DNA of 53,904 nt from the NCBI GenBank assembly GCA_036308445.1, contig JAXJVS010000108.1:1-53904 (forward strand). Reading direction: 5' to 3'. This document shows, in pieces, positions 9,650-17,804 of the stretch. The stretch's first letter is position 1. Every line of letters starts with the position of its first letter. A program made the position numbers and the translations under genes. This DNA comes from MGBC113645 sp036308445. GTDB taxonomy: Bacteria > Bacillota_I > Bacilli_A > Erysipelotrichales > Coprobacillaceae. Under the pieces are notes generated by a model, which was not told where the DNA came from, searched no databases, and saw only the letters and a program-made list of their open reading frames with translations.

Positions 9650-9698
9650 AGATAATCATATTCCTAGCCAGGGCATAGGAAATAAATTATCTTTTTTA
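9648..9698 (+). terminator. Intrinsic terminator after noc (nested hairpin)
   Basis: Outer stem 9648-9656 with 9686-9694 encloses an inner hairpin (TTCCTA/TAGGAA, 9661-9666 with 9676-9681), followed by a T6 run. The stem starts at the noc stop codon. Confidence 0.75.
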
Positions 9699-9922
9699 TT
9701 TTTATGAATATATTTATAAGTTTAGGTAAGTCTTTATATGCTTAGTTTTAAATGCTAAAATAAAAAATAGGAAGTTATTTATGTAAATATGATTGAGAAT
9801 TACAGGAATTATTTTTTATTGATTAATATAGTAGGATATTCACTATGCTTAATAGGATATGAGATTTTAGTTTAATGCCAATTTCATATAAAATGGATAT
9901 TTCTTTGAAGGGAGATTATATA

Positions 9923-11155
9923 ATGAGTTTAAGAAAAGATGCAGATTTTATTATAAAAGAATCCATTCATAGAGTACTTCCTGATGAAGCTGTTGCTCAA
10001 GCTTTAAAAGGAAAAGAATTTGATTCTGGTAAAATCTATGTAGTCGCTGCAGGAAAAGCTGCATGGCAGATGGCTAAAGCTGCTTCTGATATTATGCAAG
10101 ATCAAATAGAAGCAGGTGTAGTTGTTACAAAATATGATCATGTTATGGGAAAAATTAAGAATATGGTATGTTATGAAGCAGGACATCCTGTACCTGATGA
10201 AAATTCTTATAAAGGGACACAAGCTGTTTTAGATTTAATAGATAATTTAAATAAAGAAGATTCTGTACTATTCTTATTGTCTGGTGGAGGAAGTGCTTTG
10301 TTTGAAAAACCTTTAATTTCAGCAGAAGAACTTACTGATATTACAAAACAATTCTTATCATGTGGTGCAGATATTACTGAAATCAACACAATTCGTAAAC
10401 GTCTATCTGCAGTCAAAGGTGGAAAATTTGCGAAAATATGTGCTCCAGCTCATGTTTATAGTATAGTATTAAGTGATATTCTTGGTGATCCATTAGATAT
10501 GATAGCGTCTGGACCAGCATATCCAGATTCTTCTACAAGTGAAAAAGCTCTAGCTATTGTAAATAAGTATCAATTAAAACTAAGTGAACAGGCATTAAAT
10601 TTATTAAAAGAAGAAACACCTAAAGAATTAGATAATGTCGATACAATTATAACAGGTAGTGTTAAGAATTTATGTATTGCAGCAGCAGATGCATGTAAAG
10701 AATTAGGATATCAACCAATCTTCTTAACTGATCAATTGACATGTGCTGCGAAAGAAGCAGGAACATTCTTGGCTGCTATTGCAAAAAGTTATCAGAATAC
10801 TGATAAAAGTTTAGCATTTATAGCAGGTGGAGAAACCGTTGTTCATTTAACTGGAAAAGGGAAAGGTGGTAGAAATCAGGAGTTAGCTTTAGCTGCTGCT
10901 GAAGGTATTGCAGGATTAAAAAATACTGCTATATTTAGTGTGGGTAGTGATGGTACTGATGGTCCTACTGATGCAGCTGGTGGATATGTAGACAGTGATA
11001 CAAAAGATATATTAAATAGTCAAGGTATTGATATTTATCAGGTATTAATGAATAATGACACATATCATGCTTTAGAAAAAACAAATGGTTTGATTATAAC
11101 TGGTGCTACTGGTACAAATGTTAATGATGTAGCTGTATTATTAATTAAAAGATAA
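9923..11155 (+). CDS. Glycerate 2-kinase (type II, MOFRL family)
   Basis: Phosphorylates D-glycerate to 2-phosphoglycerate, feeding glycolysis. The protein shows the N-terminal DUF4147-type domain (VAAGKAAWQMA, LLSGGGSALFE) and the C-terminal MOFRL domain (GGRNQELALAAA, GSDGTDGPTDAAGG). The ATG at 9923 is chosen because GAAGGGAGA precedes it; the frame is open 16 codons further up, but with no ribosome binding site. Length 410 aa is normal. It stands alone, converging on a sugar-lactonase-like gene. Confidence 0.92.
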   Translation: MSLRKDADFIIKESIHRVLPDEAVAQALKGKEFDSGKIYVVAAGKAAWQMAKAASDIMQDQIEAGVVVTKYDHVMGKIKNMVCYEAGHPVPDENSYKGTQAVLDLIDNLNKEDSVLFLLSGGGSALFEKPLISAEELTDITKQFLSCGADITEINTIRKRLSAVKGGKFAKICAPAHVYSIVLSDILGDPLDMIASGPAYPDSSTSEKALAIVNKYQLKLSEQALNLLKEETPKELDNVDTIITGSVKNLCIAAADACKELGYQPIFLTDQLTCAAKEAGTFLAAIAKSYQNTDKSLAFIAGGETVVHLTGKGKGGRNQELALAAAEGIAGLKNTAIFSVGSDGTDGPTDAAGGYVDSDTKDILNSQGIDIYQVLMNNDTYHALEKTNGLIITGATGTNVNDVAVLLIKR

Positions 11156-11187
11156 TAAAAACCATCTTAGATATTATCTAAGATGGT
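11155..11187 (-). terminator. Terminator for the minus-strand lactonase (hairpin shared with the glycerate kinase)
   Basis: An 11-bp perfect stem (11161-11171 with 11177-11187). The T run lies on the minus-strand side (AAAAA at 11156-11160 on the plus strand), so it mainly serves the lactonase gene. Confidence 0.75.
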
Positions 11188-11193
11188 ATACTT

Positions 11194-12225
11194 CTATTCA
11201 AAAGCTACACATACTGGTGCAGGTAATTCTACTTCACTATCACTTAATAATAGTTTTTCATTTTCTTCATCAAATGTCATTAATTGTAACTTGTTGTCAC
11301 CTTGACAAGCAATGATTAAGAATTCATCGTTATAAACATTAAAATCTCTTGGTTCTTTACCTGTATGAACCATATATAATAAGGAGACTTTACCTGTTTC
11401 TTGGTTGACTCTATACAATGCAATACTATCATGGCCTCTATTTGATACAAATAAATGCTTACCAGAACTTGTTAATCTTATAGCTGCAGCACTAGAGAAT
11501 CCTTTAAAATGTCTTGGAATGCTAGAAACAGCTTGAATTAAACTATAACGCCCTTCTACATATTTAAATACCATAATAGTATTAGTGATTTCATTTACAA
11601 GATATGCAAAACGACCATCAGGAGAGAATATCATATGTCTTGGTCCTGAACCAGGAACAATACTTAATGTGTAATCTGCATCTTCCATTAATATTCCTTG
11701 ATGATATCTATACATGACAACTTTATCAGCACCTAAATCAACGGAATAAACAAATTCTTTATCTGGTGTAATTCCTACATAGTGAGCATGAGGCCCAGTT
11801 TGTCTTTTTAATAAATCAGGACCACGTCCTTTATGTCTTACAGCACTGATTTTTTCTTTGACGGCTTTTGTTTCTATACGATATGATGCAGTTGCTCCAA
11901 TATGATAATTAGCTGCAAATATATATTTTTTATTATCAGATATACATAGATGAGTATAAGAGCGACCGCTAGAACTATAATTATTATTTAATATTAATTC
12001 ATTATTATAGATAGAAAAGCTTCCAATCCCTCCACCATCATTTTCACTACTTGCATTTTTGTATGCTACATAAAGATTATGATCATCGCATATCATATAC
12101 GAAGGATAATCAATAGTTACTATTTGTTGAATTTTTTTCATTTCTAGAGTTTCTTCATTTAATGTAAAGATATAGATTCCTTTATCATCATTTTTACCAT
12201 AACTACCAATATAAAATGTTTTCAT
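11194..12225 (-). CDS. Lactonase / 6-phosphogluconolactonase-like beta-propeller protein
   Basis: Member of the seven-bladed propeller lactonase family (YbhE/Pgl type, PF10282). Some members hydrolyse 6-phosphogluconolactone, but the family also includes cyclases, so the substrate is not certain. Recognisable segments are the N-terminal YIGSYGKNDDKGIY, GPHAHYVGITPD, SGPRHMIFSPDGRFAYLVNE and GKEPRDFNVY near the C-terminus. Length 343 aa is normal. It is a single-gene unit convergent with glycerate kinase and divergent from the Lrp gene. Confidence 0.88.
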   Translation of the reverse strand: MKTFYIGSYGKNDDKGIYIFTLNEETLEMKKIQQIVTIDYPSYMICDDHNLYVAYKNASSENDGGGIGSFSIYNNELILNNNYSSSGRSYTHLCISDNKKYIFAANYHIGATASYRIETKAVKEKISAVRHKGRGPDLLKRQTGPHAHYVGITPDKEFVYSVDLGADKVVMYRYHQGILMEDADYTLSIVPGSGPRHMIFSPDGRFAYLVNEITNTIMVFKYVEGRYSLIQAVSSIPRHFKGFSSAAAIRLTSSGKHLFVSNRGHDSIALYRVNQETGKVSLLYMVHTGKEPRDFNVYNDEFLIIACQGDNKLQLMTFDEENEKLLLSDSEVELPAPVCVAFE

Positions 12226-12332
12226 AAATCAAAACCACCCTTCATAAAAATATTTTAACACAATATAAATCTATTTACTAATTAATTTAAAGAATATATA
12301 ATAATAAATATCATATAAAAGGAGAGATCGTT

Positions 12333-12824
12333 ATGGATGAAAAATTATTATTGACATTATTACAAAGAAATGCAAGGATGAAAATTACTGATTTAGCGGC
12401 CGCCTTAGAAGAAACAAAAGAAAATATTATTAACAAATTAACTGAATTAGAAAATGATAAAGTTATTTGTGGTTATCATACTATTGTGAATTGGGATAGA
12501 ACAAATACTGAAATAGTAACTGCATTAATTCAAATTAATGCTAACCCTGAAAGAGAATATGGTTATGATAGAATAGCTTCACATATTTATAAATTTAAAG
12601 AAGTAGATACTATGTATTTATTAAGTGGTGAATTTGAATTTGTTGCAATTGTAAAAGGTAGAACGATGCAGGAAGTAGCACACTTTGTGGCTAGTAAATT
12701 AGCTTGTGTAGATGGTGTTACTGGTACGACTACATTCTTTGTATTAAAACAATATAAGAATAATGGAGTCGTTTTAATTGAAGATGAAGATGGTAAGAAT
12801 GATAGATTGGTGGTGACTCCATAG
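12333..12824 (+). CDS. Lrp/AsnC family transcriptional regulator
   Basis: Feast/famine regulator, 163 aa. The N-terminal HTH (LLQRNARMKITDLAAALEETKENI) and the C-terminal ligand-binding RAM domain (VTALIQINANPEREYGYDRIA, MYLLSGEFEFVAIVKG) are both present. AGGAGAGA precedes the ATG. The aminotransferase gene starts one base after its stop, so the pair is one operon; the regulator probably senses an amino acid and controls the aminotransferase. Confidence 0.92.
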   Translation: MDEKLLLTLLQRNARMKITDLAAALEETKENIINKLTELENDKVICGYHTIVNWDRTNTEIVTALIQINANPEREYGYDRIASHIYKFKEVDTMYLLSGEFEFVAIVKGRTMQEVAHFVASKLACVDGVTGTTTFFVLKQYKNNGVVLIEDEDGKNDRLVVTP

Positions 12825-12825
12825 T

Positions 12826-13998
12826 ATGGATTACGAAAAAGTATTAAGCAATAGAGCAAAAACAATTAAACCTAGTGGTATTAGAAAATTTTTTGATTTA
12901 GCTTCACAGATGGAAGGGGTTGTTTCTTTAGGGGTTGGTGAACCTGATTTTACTACACCTTGGGCTATTAGAGAAGCTGCTATATATTCTATAGAAAAAG
13001 GAAAAACATTTTATACTGCAAATAGAGGTTTATTAGAATTAAGACAAGAAATATGTAAATATTATAAGAGAAAATATGATTTATCTTATAATCCAGAAAC
13101 AGAGTGTATAGTAACAGTAGGAGGATCTGAAGGTATAGATATAGCTATTAGATCTTTAATTGATCCTGGGGATGAAATGATTGTTATGGATCCTGGATAT
13201 GTGGCTTATACTCCTGGTGTAGAATTAGCTGAAGGTATTCCTGTACCTATTACTTTAAGAGAAGAGGATCAGTTTAAATTAACTCCTGAATTATTAAAAT
13301 CAGCTATTACTCCTAAAACAAAAGCAATCTTAATTAATTATCCTGCAAATCCTACAGGTGGATTTATGACAAGAGAAGATTATGCAAAGATTGTACCAAT
13401 TATAAAAGAATCAGGAATTATAGTTATTTCTGATGAAATATATGCTGAATTAAGTTATGAAGAAGAATTCTGTTCAATAGCTTCATTTGATGAGATTAAA
13501 GATCAGTGTATTATTATTAATGGTTTTTCTAAAGCTTTTGCAATGACAGGATGGCGTTTGGGATATGTATTATCTAATCCCATTCTATCAAAAGCAATGA
13601 CTAAAATTCATCAATATATTATTATGTCAGCTCCTTCTGCAGCACAATATGGTGCATTAGAAGGATTAAAAAGATGTGATAGTGAAGTAGAAGAAATGAG
13701 AGATTCATATCGTGCAAGAAGAAATTTCTTGGTTAAAGCATTTAATGATATGGGACTTAAGACTTTTAAACCACAAGGAGCATTCTATGTATTCCCTTGT
13801 ATTAAATCAACAGGTTTAACTTCTGAAGAATTCTGTGAAAAATTATTGGAAGATCAAAAAGTTGCATGTGTTCCTGGTACAGCATTTGGACCTGCTGGTG
13901 AAGGATTTATTCGTGTTTCTTATGCATATAGTTTAGAAGAATTAAAAATTGCAACTGAAAAGATTGCAAAATTTATAGAAAAATTAAATTCTAAATAG
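12826..13998 (+). CDS. Class I/II pyridoxal-phosphate aminotransferase
   Basis: Fold-type I aminotransferase of the aspartate/aromatic subgroup (PatA-like), transferring amino groups between an amino acid and a 2-oxo acid. NPTGG is at residues 175-179, the Schiff-base lysine is K236 in FSKAFAMTGWRLGY, and the substrate-carboxylate arginine lies in GFIRVSYA near the C-terminus. Length 390 aa is typical. The ribosome binding site lies inside the end of the Lrp gene. It is not a class III enzyme, so it does not replace the absent argD. Substrate uncertain. Confidence 0.92.
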   Translation: MDYEKVLSNRAKTIKPSGIRKFFDLASQMEGVVSLGVGEPDFTTPWAIREAAIYSIEKGKTFYTANRGLLELRQEICKYYKRKYDLSYNPETECIVTVGGSEGIDIAIRSLIDPGDEMIVMDPGYVAYTPGVELAEGIPVPITLREEDQFKLTPELLKSAITPKTKAILINYPANPTGGFMTREDYAKIVPIIKESGIIVISDEIYAELSYEEEFCSIASFDEIKDQCIIINGFSKAFAMTGWRLGYVLSNPILSKAMTKIHQYIIMSAPSAAQYGALEGLKRCDSEVEEMRDSYRARRNFLVKAFNDMGLKTFKPQGAFYVFPCIKSTGLTSEEFCEKLLEDQKVACVPGTAFGPAGEGFIRVSYAYSLEELKIATEKIAKFIEKLNSK

Positions 13999-14030
13999 TG
14001 GTATATCTTAAGATATATCACTTTTTTCTT
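13998..14030 (+). terminator. Intrinsic terminator of the lrp-aminotransferase operon
   Basis: Stem GGTATATCTT/AAGATATATC (one G-T pair) directly after the stop codon, followed by a six-T run. Confidence 0.75.
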
Positions 14031-14058
14031 GTTTAGATATTTGTTTCTCATTTATAAT
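14029..14058 (+). promoter_or_regulatory. Predicted promoter of the barnase-barstar operon
   Basis: TTGTTT (14029-14034) and TATAAT (14053-14058) with an 18-base spacer, about 20 bases before the ribonuclease start. Confidence 0.5.
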
Positions 14059-14080
14059 AAAATAAGAAAGAGGGAAGAAT

Positions 14081-14518
14081 ATGAAGAAATTAATTAAGTT
14101 TTTATCCGTGATGTCTTTATTATTAACTATTATCACTGGTTGTTCAAATCCAGCTAATGTTGAAACATTAGATAAAGATGGTTGGTATTATTCTAAAGAA
14201 GATGTTTCATTATATATTTATACATATGGTGACCTTCCAGATAATTATATTACAAAAGATGAAGCTTATGATTTAGGATGGAATAGTAAAGAAGGTAATC
14301 TTTGGGATGTAGCAGATGGTATGTGTATAGGTGGAGATCGTTTTGGCAACTATGAAGGATTGTTACCAAAAGAAAGCAGTAGACAGTATTATGAGTGTGA
14401 TATAGATTATAATGGTGGATATCGTAACGAAAAGAGAATTATTTATTCTAATGATGGATTGATTTATTATACGGAAGATCATTATGAGAGTTTCGAGGAA
14501 ATAGTATATGATAATTAA
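14081..14518 (+). CDS. Barnase-like ribonuclease with a lipoprotein signal
   Basis: Guanyl-specific ribonuclease of the barnase (N1/T1) family, 145 aa. Residues 1-20 form a signal peptide ending in the lipobox ITGC (Cys21), predicting export and lipid anchoring; classical barnase is secreted free. From residue 52 (LPDNYITK) it aligns without gaps to barnase as I recall it. The catalytic set is intact: Lys59 (barnase K27), Glu105 (E73), Arg115 (R83), Arg119 (R87), His134 (H102). Barnase R59 is replaced by Tyr91. The start is supported by AGAGGGA. The barstar gene overlaps the last 11 bases, so expression is coupled. Confidence 0.93.
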   Translation: MKKLIKFLSVMSLLLTIITGCSNPANVETLDKDGWYYSKEDVSLYIYTYGDLPDNYITKDEAYDLGWNSKEGNLWDVADGMCIGGDRFGNYEGLLPKESSRQYYECDIDYNGGYRNEKRIIYSNDGLIYYTEDHYESFEEIVYDN

Positions 14519-14747
14519 GATTAATTTTGATAATTTTGAATCTAGAGAAGAGTTCCACCAATGGTTAAAGCAACAATGTCAGTTTCCAGAATATTACGGC
14601 TGTAATTTAGATGCAATGTATGATTGCTTAACAGAAAACTCCAACTTTGTGTTTGAAATAGAAAATGATAATCTTAAAAGTTATCATGCAGCTATCATAA
14701 ATGTTATGCAGGATGCTGGATGTAAAGTGATAATGAAAAGGAAATAA
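14508..14747 (+). CDS. Barstar-family ribonuclease inhibitor
   Basis: Cytoplasmic immunity protein that blocks the barnase-like enzyme before export. At 79 aa it is slightly shorter than barstar (89). FPEYYGCNLDAMYDCL is the family signature, giving Tyr29, Asp35 and Asp39 at exactly the barstar positions; Asp39 caps the ribonuclease Arg/His cluster in the known complex. Barstar W38 is Tyr here, and Glu76 aligns to a Val. Its ribosome binding site (GAGGAAAT) lies within the ribonuclease gene, with an 11-base overlap. Confidence 0.92.
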   Translation: MIIKINFDNFESREEFHQWLKQQCQFPEYYGCNLDAMYDCLTENSNFVFEIENDNLKSYHAAIINVMQDAGCKVIMKRK

Positions 14748-14772
14748 TCATAACGATTATTTCCTTTTCATT
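14732..14772. terminator. Bidirectional terminator between barstar and the M42 peptidase
   Basis: An 18-bp perfect stem (14732-14749 with 14755-14772), 5-base loop. The 5' arm encodes the last residues and stop codon of barstar, and the 3' arm covers the stop of the convergent peptidase. Both sides lie in A/T-rich sequence. Confidence 0.85.
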
Positions 14773-15784
14773 ATCCAATATATAACATAATTAACTTGAT
14801 GGTATTTTCAATAGCTTCACTATGTGTTCTTTCCATTCCATGAGAAGCATGTACTCCTGGACCAATAAGTGCAGCTTTTATATTTTGCCCAGCTCTTAAG
14901 GCTGCAGAAGCATCACTTGAATAGTATGGATAAATATCTACCGCATATTGTAAATTATTTTCCTTAGATAAATTTATTAGTTTTGTTGTCATATGATAAT
15001 CATATGGACCACTTGCATCTTTAGCACAAATACTTACATCATATTCACTACATGCTAAGTCTTTACCAATACATCCCATATCTACTGCTAATAATTCATC
15101 TACTTTTGGGTTAATATAACTGCTTCCATGTCCTACTTCTTCATAAGTTGAAATTGTAATAATAAGATTATAGGCAGGAGTTATATCTTTTTCTTTTAAT
15201 TGTTTTAATACATCATAGATGATTGCAACACTGATTTTATCATCTAAGAATCTAGATTTAATAAAACCTGAATCAGTAATAGTAGTTTTAGGATCAATTG
15301 CGATATAGTCACCATTTTGAATACCTAATGTAATAACATCTTCTTTATTCTTAACTTTTTCATCTATACGAATTGCCATCGTATCACATGTTCTTTCTCT
15401 AGTTTTAGAATCTTCAAAGACATGAGCAGCTGGCGATAAACTTAAAATAGTACCTGTATAAACTTTCTTATCTCTTGTGATAATACGACAATATTCACCA
15501 TCTAAAGTAGGAATAATAGGACCACCAACATTAGTAAAAGCAAGAGTACCATCACTTTTAATACTTCTTACCATTAATCCTAATGTATCTACATGGGCAC
15601 ATAAACCTATTGTTTTCTCGTTATTTTTACCATCTACATATATTTCTAGATTACCTTTTTTTGTTTTGTTGGTTTTGTATCCTAGTTCATTAACTTTGTT
15701 TTCTACATAATGAATAGCATCATCACAATATCCAGAAGGACTATCAATGTTTAATATTTCTTTACCAAATTCAAAATAATTCAT
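14771..15784 (-). CDS. M42 family metallopeptidase (glutamyl/deblocking aminopeptidase type)
   Basis: Cytoplasmic dinuclear-metal aminopeptidase of the M42 family, usually a tetrahedral dodecamer that trims peptides. The metal and active-site motifs are clear: CAHVDTLG (His64, Asp66), DDKISVAIIYD, STYEEVGHGSS (catalytic Glu and metal Glu), AVDMGCIG, and the final HASHGMERTH. Length 337 aa is normal. GAGGTAA stands before the ATG. Transcribed divergently from a MATE exporter. Confidence 0.93.
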   Translation of the reverse strand: MNYFEFGKEILNIDSPSGYCDDAIHYVENKVNELGYKTNKTKKGNLEIYVDGKNNEKTIGLCAHVDTLGLMVRSIKSDGTLAFTNVGGPIIPTLDGEYCRIITRDKKVYTGTILSLSPAAHVFEDSKTRERTCDTMAIRIDEKVKNKEDVITLGIQNGDYIAIDPKTTITDSGFIKSRFLDDKISVAIIYDVLKQLKEKDITPAYNLIITISTYEEVGHGSSYINPKVDELLAVDMGCIGKDLACSEYDVSICAKDASGPYDYHMTTKLINLSKENNLQYAVDIYPYYSSDASAALRAGQNIKAALIGPGVHASHGMERTHSEAIENTIKLIMLYIG

Positions 15785-15831
15785 AATATTACCTCTTTTC
15801 TTAGTTTAAATTATAAATAAAAAAGAAGTCA

Positions 15832-15860
15832 TTGACAATAGATGAATAGTTTGATAATCT
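15832..15860 (+). promoter_or_regulatory. Predicted promoter of the second MATE gene
   Basis: TTGACA (15832-15837) with TAATCT (15855-15860) 17 bases on, or GATAAT (15853-15858) at 15 bases. Transcription would start near 15866, just ahead of the attenuator-like hairpin. Confidence 0.5.
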
Positions 15861-15865
15861 AATAC

Positions 15866-15929
15866 AGTCAAATGCGGACTATAGATTTTTTCGTTTCTGA
15901 GAATAAACGGAAGTCTATAGTCTTTTTTT
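15866..15929 (+). promoter_or_regulatory. Attenuator-like leader hairpin before the MATE gene
   Basis: The short leader holds a long hairpin: GACTATAG (15877-15884) pairs with CTATAGTC (15915-15922). The pairing continues inward to an apical stem (TTTCGTTT-type arm with AAACGGAA) and loop CTGAGAAT, about 18 pairs with a two-base bulge. A T7 run follows (15923-15929) and the ribosome binding site begins just after. An upstream AGTC (15867-15870) can pair with the GACT of the 5' arm, a possible competing fold. I could not match it to a named riboswitch class. Confidence 0.55.
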
Positions 15930-15947
15930 GTGAAAGGAGAGAATGAA

Positions 15948-17279
15948 ATGGAAAAAGAAAATATAATGGGTACTAAAAAGATTTTACCATTATTAATATC
16001 ATTAGGGTTACCACCGATGATATCAATGTTGATACAATCTTTATACAATATTATAGATAGTATTTTTGTTGCAAGTCTAGGAGAAAATGCATTAACTGCT
16101 GTTTCTCTAGTGTATCCTCTTCAAAATATTACCTTAGCAGTTGCGGTAGGTTTAGGAGTAGGGATTAATTCAGTTGTTGCGAGAGAATTAGGAGCTAAGA
16201 ATTATAAAGAAGTTAATCGTTCTTCTACTCATGCTTTTATATTAACTGCGATTCATTCTTTAGTGTTTGTATTTGCTGGTTGTTTTTTATCTGCACCATT
16301 CTTAAAGATGTTTACAAATGATCCTGAAATATTATCATGGGGTATTGATTATAGTAAGATAGTTTTATGTTTTACTTTTGGACAATTATTTCATATTTAT
16401 ATAGAAAAATTATTCCAGGCAGTAGGTAATGTTGTTATGCCAATGATTATGCAGATTGTTGGTGCAGTAGTTAATATTATTTTAGATCCAATACTTATTT
16501 TTGGTTATTTTGGTTTCCCTGCTATGGGAGTTAAGGGAGCTGCTATTGCAACTATTATAGGTCAAATATCAGCATGTGTTATATCGTTTATATTATTTAT
16601 GAAATCTCATACTGGAATTCAAATATCATTTAAAGATTTTAAATGGAATAATGGTATAGTAAAAAATATTTATTCTATTGCAATACCATCTAGTTTATTA
16701 TCAGCAATGCCTTCATTATTAGTTACAGTATTAAATAGTATACTGGCATCAATTTCTCAAACAGCTGTAGCGGTATTTGGTTTATATTATAAGGTACAAA
16801 ACTTTGTGTATATGCCTGCAGGTGGTATAGTACAAGGAATGAGACCAATTATTGGATATAATTATGGTGCTAAGAAGTATGATAGAATCCATGAGACAAT
16901 TAGAAAATGTATATTGTTGATTGGTGGTATTATGGTATTTGGTGTAGTATTATTTTTAGCTGTACCTGATGTTATTCTCTCTATGTTTAGTGCTTCCCAT
17001 GATATGTTAGATATGGGAATACAGGCATTTAGAATTATTTGTTTAGGATTTATACCTTCAACAATAGGAGTTGTTTTATCTGGTGTATTTGAAGCATTAG
17101 GTAAAGGAAAAGAATCACTAACAATTTCATTACTTAGACAGATGACTATTATTCCAATATTATCTTTCTTATTAAAGAATGTATTTGGATTAAATGGTAT
17201 ATGGTTTACTTTTGTGCTTGCAGAAACTGTAGCAGCCATAGTCGCATTATTATTATATAAATATCGTATTAAAGTATAA
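15948..17279 (+). CDS. MATE family efflux transporter
   Basis: Second MATE exporter of the window, 443 aa with twelve hydrophobic segments. PLLISLGLPPMISMLIQSLYNIIDSIFVASLGENALTAVS-type N-terminal features place it in the MepA-like subgroup. The ATG at 15948 is preferred because AAAGGAGA ends seven bases before it; the frame runs up to a GTG at 15930 that lies within the terminator tail. The attenuator-like hairpin directly upstream suggests inducible expression. Substrate unknown. Confidence 0.9.
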   Translation: MEKENIMGTKKILPLLISLGLPPMISMLIQSLYNIIDSIFVASLGENALTAVSLVYPLQNITLAVAVGLGVGINSVVARELGAKNYKEVNRSSTHAFILTAIHSLVFVFAGCFLSAPFLKMFTNDPEILSWGIDYSKIVLCFTFGQLFHIYIEKLFQAVGNVVMPMIMQIVGAVVNIILDPILIFGYFGFPAMGVKGAAIATIIGQISACVISFILFMKSHTGIQISFKDFKWNNGIVKNIYSIAIPSSLLSAMPSLLVTVLNSILASISQTAVAVFGLYYKVQNFVYMPAGGIVQGMRPIIGYNYGAKKYDRIHETIRKCILLIGGIMVFGVVLFLAVPDVILSMFSASHDMLDMGIQAFRIICLGFIPSTIGVVLSGVFEALGKGKESLTISLLRQMTIIPILSFLLKNVFGLNGIWFTFVLAETVAAIVALLLYKYRIKV

Positions 17280-17317
17280 AAGGAATTAGCGTTGATTTGC
17301 TAATTCCTTAATTTTTT
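17280..17317. terminator. Terminator shared by MATE and the convergent kinase gene
   Basis: An 11-bp perfect stem (17280-17290 with 17299-17309), 8-base loop, then T6 on the plus strand. It covers the stop codon of the kinase gene. Confidence 0.75.
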
Positions 17318-17804
17318 GTACAATATCTTCTATTGTCATATCTGATACATCTATATGTATTGTATCCATTGATTGATAGTTTTTCAAATATTGAATAGCT
17401 CTTTCAATAACATCTTCATGTCTTATACCTTTATCAATATCTTTCTGTATTCTTTCTACTAACTTATCTTCACTACATATTAATGTTATTGGATATACGT
17501 GAACATGATTTGTATCTATTTGATTTAATAAATTATTTAATATGTCCTGTGAAGGTATAACCCAGCATAAAATAATATTCTGATAGGTTGTGGAATGTAT
17601 AAAGTTATTAATACAATGAGTTATGTTATCTAATACAATATGTTTTGTTTCATCATTAACAGTAAAAGGATTCATCATCCAGCACCAATCACCATCTAAA
17701 AAAACACAATTATCTAATCTTTTTAATAATAATTGACTAACAGTGGACTTACCCACACCCATTGTACCATTAATAATATATAGATGCTTAGTCAAATGTG
17801 ACAT
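17286..17804 (-). CDS. Small P-loop kinase-like protein (AAA family)
   Basis: A 172-aa P-loop protein with Walker A GTMGVGKST (residues 13-21), near the N-terminus as in nucleoside and gluconate-type kinases, an FLDGDWCW segment and an LVERIQKD lid-like region. The phosphate acceptor is unknown. Its start lies 17 bases inside the upstream G3E gene, so it is translationally coupled as the third gene of the metal operon. It could be a small-molecule kinase or a chaperone-like NTPase. Confidence 0.75.
   Translation of the reverse strand: MSHLTKHLYIINGTMGVGKSTVSQLLLKRLDNCVFLDGDWCWMMNPFTVNDETKHIVLDNITHCINNFIHSTTYQNIILCWVIPSQDILNNLLNQIDTNHVHVYPITLICSEDKLVERIQKDIDKGIRHEDVIERAIQYLKNYQSMDTIHIDVSDMTIEDIVQKIKELANQR

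Noticed and set aside
15866..15929. Known riboswitch class (purine, preQ1, guanidine) for the MATE leader
   Set aside because: Compared from memory with these consensus cores and found no match; left as an unclassified attenuator.
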